64,000 nt of DNA. Source: Chryseobacterium aquifrigidense. Its GTDB lineage: Bacteria; Bacteroidota; Bacteroidia; Flavobacteriales; Weeksellaceae. The position numbers and the translations under genes are program-made. Below are positions 26,092 through 34,472 of this stretch, in pieces; position 1 is the stretch's first letter, and each line of letters opens with the position of its first letter. Below the pieces are notes generated by a model, which worked only from the letters and a program-made list of their open reading frames with translations, searched no databases and was not told where the DNA came from. The DNA lies in contig NZ_VFPD01000001.1 of assembly GCF_006716485.1 (NCBI RefSeq), positions 2,149,910-2,213,909 on the forward strand. Reading direction: 5' to 3'.

Positions 26092-26736
26092 CTATTTCAA
26101 ACTCACATTCCTCATCTGTCTCATAATCCAATTATGTTTCTTTCTCAGATACGGGGATGGATTTTTAGGATCATACTTCTTTGGATTAGGCAATACAGCA
26201 GCAATCCAGGCTGCATCTGAGGTACTTAAATCTTTGGATGATTTTCCAAAATAATATTGTGCTGCCGCTTCCACTCCAAATACTCCCTGTCCCATTTCTA
26301 TGGAATTCAGGTATCTTTCAAGGATGATATCTTTAGTCCATACTTTTTCAATGATGAAAGTATACACCGCTTCCAGTCCTTTTCTTACCCAGCTTCTGCC
26401 CTGCCAAAGAAATACGTTCTTTGCAGTTTGCTGGGAAATAGTACTTCCTCCTCTTATTTTTTTGCCTTTCTCATTATATTTCATTGCCTTTTCAATGGCT
26501 GTATAATCAAAACCGTCATGAACAAAAAATTTCTGGTCTTCTGAGGCAATTACGGCTTTTTTCACATTGCTTCCCATTTCATCATAGGAAATATAATCTC
26601 TGTGCAGTTTTCCATATTCAAAAAGTCCTCCTATCTGGGTAAGAGTGATGGGAGGATTAAAAAATCTACCCCAGATGATAAAAACTACATTCAGAACAAG
26701 AATGATGAAGATAAGCTGTTTAATTTTTTTCCACAT
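26092..26736 (-). CDS. mtgA: Monofunctional biosynthetic peptidoglycan transglycosylase
   Basis: A 214-residue GT51 enzyme that polymerises lipid II into glycan strands at the outer face of the inner membrane. I prefer the ATG at 26736 (MWKKIKQLIFIILVLNVV) because the longer frame adds a second hydrophobic stretch before the normal anchor. One membrane helix (residues 6-22) is followed by the GT51 motifs: catalytic Glu66 in SEDQKFF, GGSTISQQTAKNVFLW, KDIILERYLNSIEMG and FGVEAAAQYYFGKSS. There is no transpeptidase domain. Ten bases separate its region from the binding-lipoprotein gene upstream. Confidence 0.94.
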   Translation of the reverse strand: MWKKIKQLIFIILVLNVVFIIWGRFFNPPITLTQIGGLFEYGKLHRDYISYDEMGSNVKKAVIASEDQKFFVHDGFDYTAIEKAMKYNEKGKKIRGGSTISQQTAKNVFLWQGRSWVRKGLEAVYTFIIEKVWTKDIILERYLNSIEMGQGVFGVEAAAQYYFGKSSKDLSTSDAAWIAAVLPNPKKYDPKNPSPYLRKKHNWIMRQMRNVSLK

Positions 26737-26779
26737 AACTTGATAAAAAGGAAAGGCAAAAATAAGCAAATAGTACGAG

Positions 26780-27826
26780 TTACTGCAATTCTTTCATATA
26801 AGTAAGCTGATAATCCGGTAAAAGTTCAGGATGAAAGATCTTAATATAATCCTTAAGGACAAGATCTGCTCTTACCACGCCGCTTTCGAAGAAATCATTG
26901 GCTTTCAGTTTTTCTTTTCCGGCAATGGTATAAATTTTCCCTTTATTGAATACATCCAGTTTTCCATAGAAAGGATTCATTCCCAGCATTTCTTTTTTTG
27001 AAGTGTGACTTCCTGCATTTACCCAGTACTGAACGCCTCCTGCTTTGGCATACACTTCCTCAAAGCTCATTGTCAATGCTTTTTCGTCTTTATTATCCTT
27101 CATGATATAATTCGCATTAGCATCAGAAATATAATGAGCAACAGAGGTATTTCCACCTGGAAGATACCATACGTCCCCGTACATTTCATTGGCAAGGATA
27201 ACTGGCTTTTCTTTGGCAGTTGATGCTAGTTTTTTCAGTTCTCTATAATTTTTTTCTACTTCCTGATATTTTGTTTCTGCTTCTTTTTCTTTTCCTAAAA
27301 ACTCTCCAAAAAGTTTGATATACGCCGTTTTTTCCAGAGGTTTCTGTTCCATGTACTCATCCAGAAATATTACCTGAATGCCATTGTTTTTCAAAAGCTC
27401 ATACGTATTGTCAAAACTGGCAATATGATTGGTAAAAATGGCATCCGGTTTCATAGAAATGATCTTTTCCACGTCATATTTCTGCTCGCTTCCTACATTC
27501 TGGATTTTGCCTTCTTTAAGCAGATTCTGAATTTTTTCTGAATAAATATACTCCGGGCTGGAAACTCCTATGATCAGATTTTCAGCTCCAAGCTCCGAAA
27601 TATATCCAGCCATACTTGCATTCAGTAGGATTATTTTCTTGAATGGAGTTTGATTTTGCTTAAAGTTATAAGTAAAATTCCCCGATTTTAGCTCAAGGAC
27701 ACCATCATGTTCCTTAAATTGGGTACGGTTTGAGATATTTGTCCAATCTGAGGACGAAATTTTTGATTCTCTTTTACAGGCAATTAGCGAGAAGACCGTA
27801 AATAAAAGTAAAATTTTCTGTTTCAT
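26780..27826 (-). CDS. BtuF/FepB-like substrate-binding lipoprotein
   Basis: A 348-residue lipoprotein (lipobox LIAC, Cys17) of the helical-backbone metal-receptor superfamily, the periplasmic binding component of iron-chelate or cobalamin ABC importers. Landmarks are KKIILLNASMAGYISELGAE near residue 65, VGSEQKYDVEKIISMKPDAI near 115, DEYMEQKPLEKTAYIKLFGE, and YVMK-like AGGVQYWVNAGS near 265. In type III binding proteins the two lobes are joined by a long helix, seen here near residues 170-195. Permease and ATPase are not next to it. It may be cotranscribed with mtgA. Confidence 0.88.
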   Translation of the reverse strand: MKQKILLLFTVFSLIACKRESKISSSDWTNISNRTQFKEHDGVLELKSGNFTYNFKQNQTPFKKIILLNASMAGYISELGAENLIIGVSSPEYIYSEKIQNLLKEGKIQNVGSEQKYDVEKIISMKPDAIFTNHIASFDNTYELLKNNGIQVIFLDEYMEQKPLEKTAYIKLFGEFLGKEKEAETKYQEVEKNYRELKKLASTAKEKPVILANEMYGDVWYLPGGNTSVAHYISDANANYIMKDNKDEKALTMSFEEVYAKAGGVQYWVNAGSHTSKKEMLGMNPFYGKLDVFNKGKIYTIAGKEKLKANDFFESGVVRADLVLKDYIKIFHPELLPDYQLTYMKELQ

Positions 27827-27850
27827 GTTTCAAAGAACGGAAAAAAGTGG

Positions 27851-27858
27851 TATATTTG
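27851..27858 (+). promoter_or_regulatory. -7 promoter box of tRNA-Arg
   Basis: TATATTTG, an exact TAnnTTTG match, ends 27 bases before the first tRNA base. Transcription would begin near 27865. Confidence 0.6.
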
Positions 27859-27885
27859 CAACCGTTAAACAACAAGATAACAAAA

Positions 27886-27959
27886 GGCCTCGTGGCGCAA
27901 CTGAATAGCGCATCTGATTACGGCTCAGAAGGTTACAGGTTTGAATCCTGTCGAGGTCA
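27886..27959 (+). tRNA. tRNA-Arg (anticodon ACG)
   Basis: The sequence folds into a complete cloverleaf: acceptor stem GGCCTCG/CGAGGTC (one G-T pair), D stem GCGC/GCGC, anticodon stem TCTGA/TCAGA with loop TTACGGC (anticodon ACG at 27920-27922), and T stem ACAGG/CCTGT with loop TTTGAAT. CCA is not encoded. ACG (inosine-modified to ICG) reads CGU, CGC and CGA arginine codons. Confidence 0.95.
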
Positions 27960-27965
27960 CTTAAG

Positions 27966-27999
27966 GAGACAACTATTTGATAGTTGTCTCTCTTTTTTT
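27966..27999 (+). terminator. Intrinsic terminator of the tRNA-Arg gene
   Basis: A 10-bp perfect stem (GAGACAACTA/TAGTTGTCTC) with a five-base loop is followed by TC and seven T. Confidence 0.9.
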
Positions 28000-28013
28000 A
28001 TGCATAAAAATCT

Positions 28014-28427
28014 CTATATCAAACTTTTACAGCATGCTATTTTATGTCTTAATTCTTGACTAAATTTTTTATTGTTTTGAGCTGTATTCAAAAGTTGAAT
28101 AATATTACTGTTTAAGCATTCCATTTTAATAATAAAAGATAAACATAAATTTAACCAGTAACCTTGATGGTTATCAATAATACCTTTCAAGATCAGTTCT
28201 ATAGGAAAAAGATCGGAAAGTAATCTATTATTTTTATTGATTAGCATTGTTAACTGTTTACTCACCGTTTCTACATGTTCAAAAATTATATAAAATGGAT
28301 GACCATAGAAATTATTCATATTAATATTTGTGGTTTTACCTTCGTAAACTATTTTCCAGCAATTACCGCAAAAATAACATTCATAATTAATCTCTGATAT
28401 ATATATTATTCTTAGTTCCCTATTCAT
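28014..28427 (-). CDS. Hypothetical protein, AT-rich
   Basis: A 137-residue frame rich in Asn, Ile and Lys, converging on the tRNA terminator. It contains CYFCGNCW near residue 17 (a possible paired-cysteine metal site), FYIIFEHVETVSKQLTMLIN and a helical C-terminus ending CCKSLI. No family is recognised and no promoter was seen. Base composition appears more AT-rich than its neighbours, which may mean recent acquisition beside a tRNA. It could also be a chance frame. Confidence 0.45.
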   Translation of the reverse strand: MNRELRIIYISEINYECYFCGNCWKIVYEGKTTNINMNNFYGHPFYIIFEHVETVSKQLTMLINKNNRLLSDLFPIELILKGIIDNHQGYWLNLCLSFIIKMECLNSNIIQLLNTAQNNKKFSQELRHKIACCKSLI

Positions 28428-28761
28428 TTCGTCAATATACGGAAATTCAATATTATGAGCCAGAATGTTAAAACTAGTTTCCCTTCATGCATCGATAAAA
28501 GTGTTTGAAGATACGCTCGTCTTGGCCACAAGACCGACATTTGAAGATTTCACTCTTTGATGTCGTTTTTTATTTCCTAATGCGTTGTTATACTGATAAA
28601 ACTGTTTCCAGGTATTTCCGTTTTCGAAAACTCCTGCTTCAGCAGAGTACTCGTTACAAGAGCTGTTTTCTATTTCAACAGCTTTCCAGCGATGCCTGAT
28701 TCTGATTTCCTGAAGGATAATAAAGATGAAAAAGCAAAAACCTTAAGTTTAAATTAAGAAA
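28428..28761. other. Gene-free region, possibly holding a gene remnant
   Basis: No convincing start-to-stop gene. On the minus strand a frame without a start codon is open from about 28733 to the stop at 28485 and reads like protein in places (EIENSSCNEYSAEAGVFENG); another minus frame contains FKCRSCGQDERIFKHFYRC with paired cysteines. These may be pieces of a decayed, frameshifted gene. The plus-strand ATG frame at 28505-28699 has no support. Confidence 0.3.
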
Positions 28762-30186
28762 TCAATCTCCCATCCGGTAGACAAGTAATTGGGTAGAATA
28801 TGCGGTCAGGCTCATCCCTGCTCCTGCACAGTTGCCCGATTGGCCTCTTCCAAGAGTTATAGTCCATGTTCTGTTAGCAGGAACCGTGGTAGCATAGGTT
28901 ATGGTACTTCCGTGATTGGAAACAACTCCTTCAATGTGTGAAGCTGTACTATGAATTCTGGTACTGCCTGTATTAAGAGGAAAATCTACAAAGTATGAGC
29001 TGATAGTACATCCTGTCGCATTATGTAATGCTTCATATACAAAGGTCATCTGATAAGTCCCTGCCGGAAAAGTAATGGTACTTGTTGCTGCATTAAAGCT
29101 CATTCCGGGAATGGTATTTTTAACCAAAGACATAGGAACCACCTGTCTTTCACCTATAGCTTGTGTCTGCAAGAAATTTAATTGTGGAGTTTCCAGCCTG
29201 AAAATTGCAGCGCTTGGAATCATAGATAAGGAACCCAATGCACCAATTCTTTTAACAACGCCAGTAGCATCAACAACCATCAGGGAATCTGTAGAGGTAT
29301 TTCCCGCAGAAAGCCCTTGTAATCTTAATGGATTGGTTCCGTTGACATGAAGTTTATGGGTAGGAGCAGATGTTCCTATTCCGACTCTGCCTGAATTACT
29401 ACTCGTAAGGAACATAAGTTCATTAAGTTCATTTCCTACACTAAATGATAAATACTTTCCGGAGCCTGCTGTTGTTACATTATTATCCCCAAAATTAATC
29501 CTCGCAACCGGGCCTGTACCAACGGTTGATCTGGAAGCGATATTAATTCCAAAATTATCGGTCCTGTTACCATAACTATAACCGTTCTGGCCAATATTAA
29601 TATCAAGTGCATTTTTTGTTGAACTGACCGTCCTTGCAGCATTGAGAATAGAACTACCCTCTACATGCAGTTTTACTTCAGGCGCCGTTGTTCCTACCCC
29701 CAATCTGTCATTGGCAGCATCTACTGATAAGGTAGATCCATCTACAGAAAAAGCATTTACTGCATTTCCGGTAAAGGCTAGTGTATTCGCTCCCTGGGTG
29801 ACAGTACGGTTGGCTTCTAAACTTCCATCCGCTGTATAAATGCTTTTATCCACAAATTTGCTGGTATCTGCGCTTAATCTTATCCAAACACTTCCATTAA
29901 AGTAATAATAACCTACGTTGTCGATATTTACTGCATTACCGGACTGGCTTCCGGTGCTGACTTCATTTACATAGATCATCGTAGAAAGAGCAACTCCAGT
30001 CATTGACTGCGCTCTCTCCCTGTTTACCTGAGGGATCAGAAGACCCTCAGGGGATGTTGTAGTACCTGTAGGAATTTTGGCACTGATATCCAGCGTTGCC
30101 TTTGGAGAAGAAGTGTTAATCCCTAGCTGAGAAAAGGTGATTCCGGAAATCAATAATGCTGATACAATTGTTATTTTTTTTTTCAT
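28762..30186 (-). CDS. Secreted surface protein with tail-fibre-like repeats
   Basis: A 474-residue exported protein. After the signal peptide (ending ITFSQ) comes LGINTSSPKATLDISAK, then PQVNRERAQSM and NVGYYYFNGSVWIRL (about residue 88-103), a cassette shared with the protein at 62186-63403. The middle has repeats of the type RLGVGTTAPEVKLHVEGSS and RVGIGTSAPTHKLHVNGT, the beta-prism pattern of phage tail fibres and Bacteroidota surface fibres. The C-terminal ~140 residues form a globular beta domain (PQLNFLQTQAIGERQVV to LLVYRMGD) that could be a C1q-like or receptor-binding head. Role in adhesion is inference. Confidence 0.82.
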   Translation of the reverse strand: MKKKITIVSALLISGITFSQLGINTSSPKATLDISAKIPTGTTTSPEGLLIPQVNRERAQSMTGVALSTMIYVNEVSTGSQSGNAVNIDNVGYYYFNGSVWIRLSADTSKFVDKSIYTADGSLEANRTVTQGANTLAFTGNAVNAFSVDGSTLSVDAANDRLGVGTTAPEVKLHVEGSSILNAARTVSSTKNALDINIGQNGYSYGNRTDNFGINIASRSTVGTGPVARINFGDNNVTTAGSGKYLSFSVGNELNELMFLTSSNSGRVGIGTSAPTHKLHVNGTNPLRLQGLSAGNTSTDSLMVVDATGVVKRIGALGSLSMIPSAAIFRLETPQLNFLQTQAIGERQVVPMSLVKNTIPGMSFNAATSTITFPAGTYQMTFVYEALHNATGCTISSYFVDFPLNTGSTRIHSTASHIEGVVSNHGSTITYATTVPANRTWTITLGRGQSGNCAGAGMSLTAYSTQLLVYRMGD

Positions 30187-30216
30187 TTTGCTTTGTTTTA
30201 AATCGTATTTTGGATA

Positions 30217-30546
30217 TTATTTTGCTAAATCCTTTCTCCATTTAGACAGCGTATTCCTACTCATTTTAAAGTGTTTGGATGTTTGGCTGAGGTTAAGATT
30301 ATTTCTGTTCTGATATTCTATGATATACTCTACTGTTTCCTTATCGTAAGATCTGAACTTACTATTCTTTTTATGGGGAGAAGGCTGTTCATTTCCAAAT
30401 ATCATCGTATTGAGGAGAATAACCTCTCTGGTCGTCAGTTTATGCTTCTGAAGAAGATTTTTACATTTTTCTTCCTTTTCAGGATATTTTATCTTGATGA
30501 TATCCTGGTAAATTGCTATATAGTTAGGCGATATTTCATTTTTCAT
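30217..30546 (-). CDS. Small helix-turn-helix protein (transposase OrfA-like)
   Basis: A 109-residue protein whose C-terminal half is a helix-turn-helix: YDKETVEYIIEYQNRNNLNL then SQTSKHFKMSRNTLSKWRKD. This is the pattern of the DNA-binding part of IS3-type OrfA proteins, but there is no catalytic OrfB or inverted repeat. The N-terminal half is helical and basic. It lies 30 bases upstream of the surface-protein gene, on the same strand, so it could regulate it. DNA target unknown. Confidence 0.8.
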   Translation of the reverse strand: MKNEISPNYIAIYQDIIKIKYPEKEEKCKNLLQKHKLTTREVILLNTMIFGNEQPSPHKKNSKFRSYDKETVEYIIEYQNRNNLNLSQTSKHFKMSRNTLSKWRKDLAK

Positions 30547-30609
30547 ATACGTAATTTCTGTTACTAATTATTTTATCCGAAGTGGATTACTGTATAGATT
30601 CCTGAAATC

Positions 30610-31065
30610 TCACTTAGGGTTGTATTTACTAAGCCATTTGTAAAGAGTTGTTTTAGGGATTCTGTATCTGCTCATGACCTCACTTTTATTCATTGCTCCT
30701 GTATTGATCTGATCTATCACAAAAGAAATAAGCTCTTTTGTATAAATATGCTTTCTGAACATGGGTAGTGAAGTAGATACTGGTTCATTTTTTTTCTCAC
30801 CTCCTTCTGGTGGCGAATACAATATAAGATGCTGAGTATATAACCTGAAAAAATCATAACTTAACAGTTTACTCCATTTAAGAAGCAATTCTGTACATAA
30901 ATCCTGCTTCTTATACATTTCCTCAACTTCTTCCTGAGAACATCTGAAAAAGTTACATATCCGTACATTATCCATATCACATTCCTGTACTCTTTTTGCT
31001 ATAAACTCTCCAATACGGATATCTTTAAAATCTGTTTTCATAAGGTATTTAAATCTTAGTTTCAT
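30610..31065 (-). CDS. Helix-turn-helix protein related in layout to the one at 30217
   Basis: A 151-residue protein. The N-terminal ~70 residues are helical (IRIGEFIAKRVQECDMDNVR, CSQEEVEEMYKKQDLCTELL), resembling a Cro/C1-like HTH region; the C-terminus is a second HTH, YTKELISFVIDQINTGAMNK and SEVMSRYRIPKTTLYKWLSK, again OrfA-like. The linker is Ser/Pro/Glu rich. No transposase catalytic domain exists nearby. It may start at the internal Met9. Together with 30217-30546 and the surface protein it forms a same-strand set with gaps of 63 and 30 bases. Confidence 0.8.
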   Translation of the reverse strand: MKLRFKYLMKTDFKDIRIGEFIAKRVQECDMDNVRICNFFRCSQEEVEEMYKKQDLCTELLLKWSKLLSYDFFRLYTQHLILYSPPEGGEKKNEPVSTSLPMFRKHIYTKELISFVIDQINTGAMNKSEVMSRYRIPKTTLYKWLSKYNPK

Positions 31066-31423
31066 GCTTAGCTAGAAATAGAGGTATTATTTCTTTGGTT
31101 TTCCCATATGAATATCTGTTATAATTTTATCGGAAGAATAAAGGTAAAAATCAGTATATCAGATATCCTTATTACTAAAGACAAAGGTATAGTGATCTTG
31201 CAGAAACTATACAGAAATACCTTTTACAATTCGTGAATACTAACAGTATAAAACCATCTTCAAACAACTGATTTAAAACAACATAACATCAAAATTTGAT
31301 TTACACTAAATGTATTTTAATAGGGATAAAAATGAAGGATATTTTTAAATTTTAAGGTCTATTTTTGGACCAAAAAACCAATACATAATAAAAGTGACGC
31401 CTTATTATTTGGTGATTAAAAAA
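31066..31423. other. Gene-free region
   Basis: Very AT-rich DNA between the HTH genes and the terminator of the AraC-type regulator. I see no open frame of note, no repeat and no recognisable promoter box. Confidence 0.5.
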
Positions 31424-31454
31424 AACCTATCAGAATTTGAAACTCTGACAGGTT
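31424..31454 (-). terminator. Intrinsic terminator of the TPR-AraC regulator gene
   Basis: An 11-bp stem with one mismatch (AACCT.TCAGA with TCTGA.AGGTT), followed on the minus strand by seven T. Confidence 0.82.
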
Positions 31455-31501
31455 AAATAAATTTTAATTCGTAATAGTAAATAAAGCACTATTTTCAATA
31501 C

Positions 31502-33124
31502 TTAAAACTTGTTTTCGGCTCTGTTTTGTAACTGTGCAATAAACTCTGATGGAGAAATATTCATCTGCCTTTTGAATATATCAGCAAATCTGCTATGGGA
31601 TGAGTAACCACATATTTCCGCTAAGTAGCTTATCTTATAGTTACGGTATTCGGGTTCCTTGTATAACTTTTTTGTTATATAATTGATTCTGTTATGATTG
31701 ATATATTCGCTAAAATCTAACTTTTTATACTTTTTAATAATATAAGAGAGGTACTTTGTATTCGTGTTAAGCAGTGAGGCCATTTTAGGCCTGGAAATTT
31801 TCTTATCCAGATATAAATGCCGGTGCTCAAAATCTTTCATGCGTTTTACCAGCTCCTCCTCTTTTTCCACACTTATATAAAATGAGGAAGCTACTTCTGT
31901 CTCCGTATCCGTTTCTGTACCTTTATCTGAATCGTCTTTTATAAAGTGATTTCTTACAGGTTCTGTATCAGCCACTATTTCAGCACACTCATTCTCCAAC
32001 GGAGCATTTAAACCGTTAATAATTTTCTCAAACGGCAGTCTATTCTTTCTTTTTTGCTTTTTATAATAAAAATAGAGACCAACCATTACCAGAAATAAGA
32101 ATGCAGATACGTAGATTAAAATATGAAAATACCCGGCAAATTTATTTTTCTTTGCTGATTCTTCCTTGAAATCCTGATCTGCCAAAGCCACCAGCTCATT
32201 TTTTTTCAGAAGGTCAATGGAGTCTTTTATTGGACTGATTTCAAGAAGCCTTTCGTGATTATGAGTGAGTCTGTAAAGCTTTCTAAGATCGTTAATGACA
32301 AAATCACTCTCCTTTTTATTTTTTTGGACAAAAGCAATATTTTTCGCTTTTAGCAAAAATGCCTCCGCCTCATCATACTTTTTCCGTTTTAAAGCAATAT
32401 TACCCAATCCTCTGTAGTAAGTGGCATTGGTAACTGCATCAGATTTGATCTTTGAGTCCCGCAGTTTTTTATCAGCAAGATGAAAGTAGTTATTTGCGGA
32501 ATCCAGACTGTTCTTTTGAACATATACTTCACCTAGTTTAAGATAAGATTTACCCAAAAGAAAGTCAGTGACTTCATTTTTTTGTATTTTTTCTAGATAA
32601 GCCTGATTATTTTTAATCTTTTTGATAAAGCTTACTGTATCTTTTTCTTCCAGATTCTGCAGGGCCTCTGTTTCCAGTAACATTGCATAGATATATCTTC
32701 CTTCAATAGAGTTTGATAATGATTTTCCAGCTGCTTTTGCTCTATTTAAAAACTGTTTGCTGGCATCAAGCAGATTGAGCTTTAAATATTCTGAAGCAAG
32801 CCTTTCATTGGCAAGTGCTTCCCAGTCAGAAAGACCCGATTTTTTTGCCATTGAATCTATTTTTTTCCAGCTTTTGATAGATTTGCTTGCATTAAGCTGA
32901 CGTGAGTAGGCGGTGCCCATAATAACCAGTGATCTTATCTTATGGTCTTCATTATCTGAAGTTTGATAAATAGAATCACCAATTCTCAGCATTTTATCAA
33001 CCCGTTCTTCCTTAAATGTATGGTAATAAATCTTTATAAAATCCTGATCATTTTTTGTCTGGGACTTTACCGATAGACTTGTCAGTAAGATTGAAATGAG
33101 AATATAAAAAGATTTGCGAACCAT
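31502..33124 (-). CDS. Membrane-anchored TPR protein with C-terminal AraC DNA-binding domain
   Basis: A 540-residue regulator of a type frequent in Flavobacteriia. A signal peptide or first anchor (residues 1-21) is followed by TPR-like helical repeats (about 35-300, for example KSYLKLGEVYVQKNSLDSAN and YRGLGNIALKRKKYDEAEAF), a transmembrane helix (about 322-350), a Glu/Asp-rich linker, and an AraC HTH domain at about 430-530 (MASLLNTNTKYLSYIIKKYK, ISYLAEICGYSSHSRFADIF). The TPR part would be periplasmic and the DNA-binding part cytoplasmic, so it could sense an envelope signal directly. Targets are unknown; the nearest candidates are the HTH/surface-protein genes. Confidence 0.9.
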   Translation of the reverse strand: MVRKSFYILISILLTSLSVKSQTKNDQDFIKIYYHTFKEERVDKMLRIGDSIYQTSDNEDHKIRSLVIMGTAYSRQLNASKSIKSWKKIDSMAKKSGLSDWEALANERLASEYLKLNLLDASKQFLNRAKAAGKSLSNSIEGRYIYAMLLETEALQNLEEKDTVSFIKKIKNNQAYLEKIQKNEVTDFLLGKSYLKLGEVYVQKNSLDSANNYFHLADKKLRDSKIKSDAVTNATYYRGLGNIALKRKKYDEAEAFLLKAKNIAFVQKNKKESDFVINDLRKLYRLTHNHERLLEISPIKDSIDLLKKNELVALADQDFKEESAKKNKFAGYFHILIYVSAFLFLVMVGLYFYYKKQKRKNRLPFEKIINGLNAPLENECAEIVADTEPVRNHFIKDDSDKGTETDTETEVASSFYISVEKEEELVKRMKDFEHRHLYLDKKISRPKMASLLNTNTKYLSYIIKKYKKLDFSEYINHNRINYITKKLYKEPEYRNYKISYLAEICGYSSHSRFADIFKRQMNISPSEFIAQLQNRAENKF

Positions 33125-33827
33125 ATTTTAAGAAAATTATATTTAACGAATTTAATACTGAAAAAACAAACACGTACCCCTCATCATATGCATTATACAC
33201 CTGTAGATATTATGTAAAACCATTACTTAAATTAAAAAATCAACATTAAGTTGCAAAAGACAGTCCACAATTTCCAGAACTTTTAAATGACTTGATAAGT
33301 GGGAGAATGTAATGATAAAAAAGTCTTTCTTTCGAATGACCCTTTGATGCTACTGAACAAAATCTCTCGTAAGAATACCTTGATTCCGGTTTCTTAATAT
33401 CTTCAACAGTGAAAATCTGATCCTGTTGTGGGCAGCCAATCCGGCAGTAATAAAGATAATGATGCTTAAAATGAAGAAATAGAGATGAAAATAAAATCTT
33501 GGGATAAAGTCATAAAGACTGAGGGAACTCTCCAAAAAATTTATAAATCCGCAAGTGGATTCCATCATTATTTGTGGCAGCAAATTAAATACAATGTCCG
33601 TAGCTTGCAATCAACTGGCTGCCAGTATTCGAGAATAATGATACACAAAATAGTTTATAAAATGATCCGAAACACTTTTCTATACCTAAACTGAGCATTT
33701 TCTGAACTTTTATATACAGTACGATTAATATTTCCCGAAGAACAAACAATTCTTACGGAACAGAAAAGGAAACAGAAAAGTAACTTAATCTCATTCAATT
33801 AAAATGAAATTTTTTGTGATAGAATAT
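33125..33827. other. Gene-poor region
   Basis: About 700 bp. Overlapping frames on both strands (33350-33610 minus, 33485-33694 plus) have no recognisable domain. The minus frame contains one hydrophobic stretch and then AAHNRIRFSLLKILRNRN. I see no promoter consensus or terminator. It could hold a small unrecognised gene or a relic. Confidence 0.4.
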
Positions 33828-34472
33828 CTACTGATTATACAGTCTGAGGATTTCCACCAGTTCGGGTATGGATCGTATTTTCAGCTTCTCAAACAACCTG
33901 ATTTTGTAAGTACTGATCGTGGATGAATGGAGATTCAGCTGATTAGAAATTTCTTTGAGGGGAAGACCTTCTGCAAGTTTATTGGCAATTTGCAATTCGC
34001 GGTCTGACAGCGCTTCAAAGGGAGAACTTTTGGGTGTGCCATTTAGTGATTCTAAAAAAATAGCTTCTTTTATATTATCACTGATATATCGGCCTTTAGT
34101 GAGCATCGCCGTTAAAGCAGTCTCAATCACTTCCGTGGAGCTTAGCTTGCTGAGATAGCCGCCAGCACCCATTTTCAGATAACGCATCCCATACAATTCT
34201 TCATCCTGCGAAGAAAATATAAGAGTTTTTAATGCAGGCTGGTGAATTTTTATGTAATCTATTGCTTCCTGAACAGTACCATTAGGCATATTAACGTCCA
34301 TAATGGCCAGATCAAATTCTTCGTTCAGAATTAATTTATAAAGCGATTTATAATCTTCTACTTCTGAAATGATGGCATCGGGTCTGAATCGTTTAATTGT
34401 CTGTATCAAACCCATCCGGACGATACCATGATCGTCTGCTACAACAATGCGAATGTTTACTTTTAAACCCAT
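33828..34472 (-). CDS. LuxR/FimZ-BvgA-type response regulator
   Basis: A 214-residue response regulator. The receiver domain has the acidic pair D13-D14 and phosphoacceptor D59 in DLAIMDVNMP, the switch region LIFSSQDE and Lys in GGYLSKLSS. The LuxR-type HTH begins near residue 148 (LSDRELQIANKLAEGLPLKE, SNQLNLHSSTISTYKIRLFE). Layout and sequence resemble FimZ/BvgA/EvgA regulators. Its start shares one base with the stop of the kinase gene upstream. It lies next to the pilin-like locus and is the obvious candidate regulator of it, by position only. Confidence 0.92.
   Translation of the reverse strand: MGLKVNIRIVVADDHGIVRMGLIQTIKRFRPDAIISEVEDYKSLYKLILNEEFDLAIMDVNMPNGTVQEAIDYIKIHQPALKTLIFSSQDEELYGMRYLKMGAGGYLSKLSSTEVIETALTAMLTKGRYISDNIKEAIFLESLNGTPKSSPFEALSDRELQIANKLAEGLPLKEISNQLNLHSSTISTYKIRLFEKLKIRSIPELVEILRLYNQ

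Noticed and set aside
28505..28699. Plus-strand frame of 64 codons
   Set aside because: Composition unlike neighbouring proteins and it overlaps a more protein-like minus-strand open frame; no support as a gene.
30217..31065. Insertion sequence based on the two OrfA-like HTH proteins
   Set aside because: No DDE catalytic gene, no terminal inverted repeats and no target duplication were found.
33350..33610. Minus-strand frame of 86 codons with one hydrophobic stretch
   Set aside because: No recognisable domain, overlapped by an equally long plus-strand frame, no promoter or terminator; described only as part of a gene-poor region.
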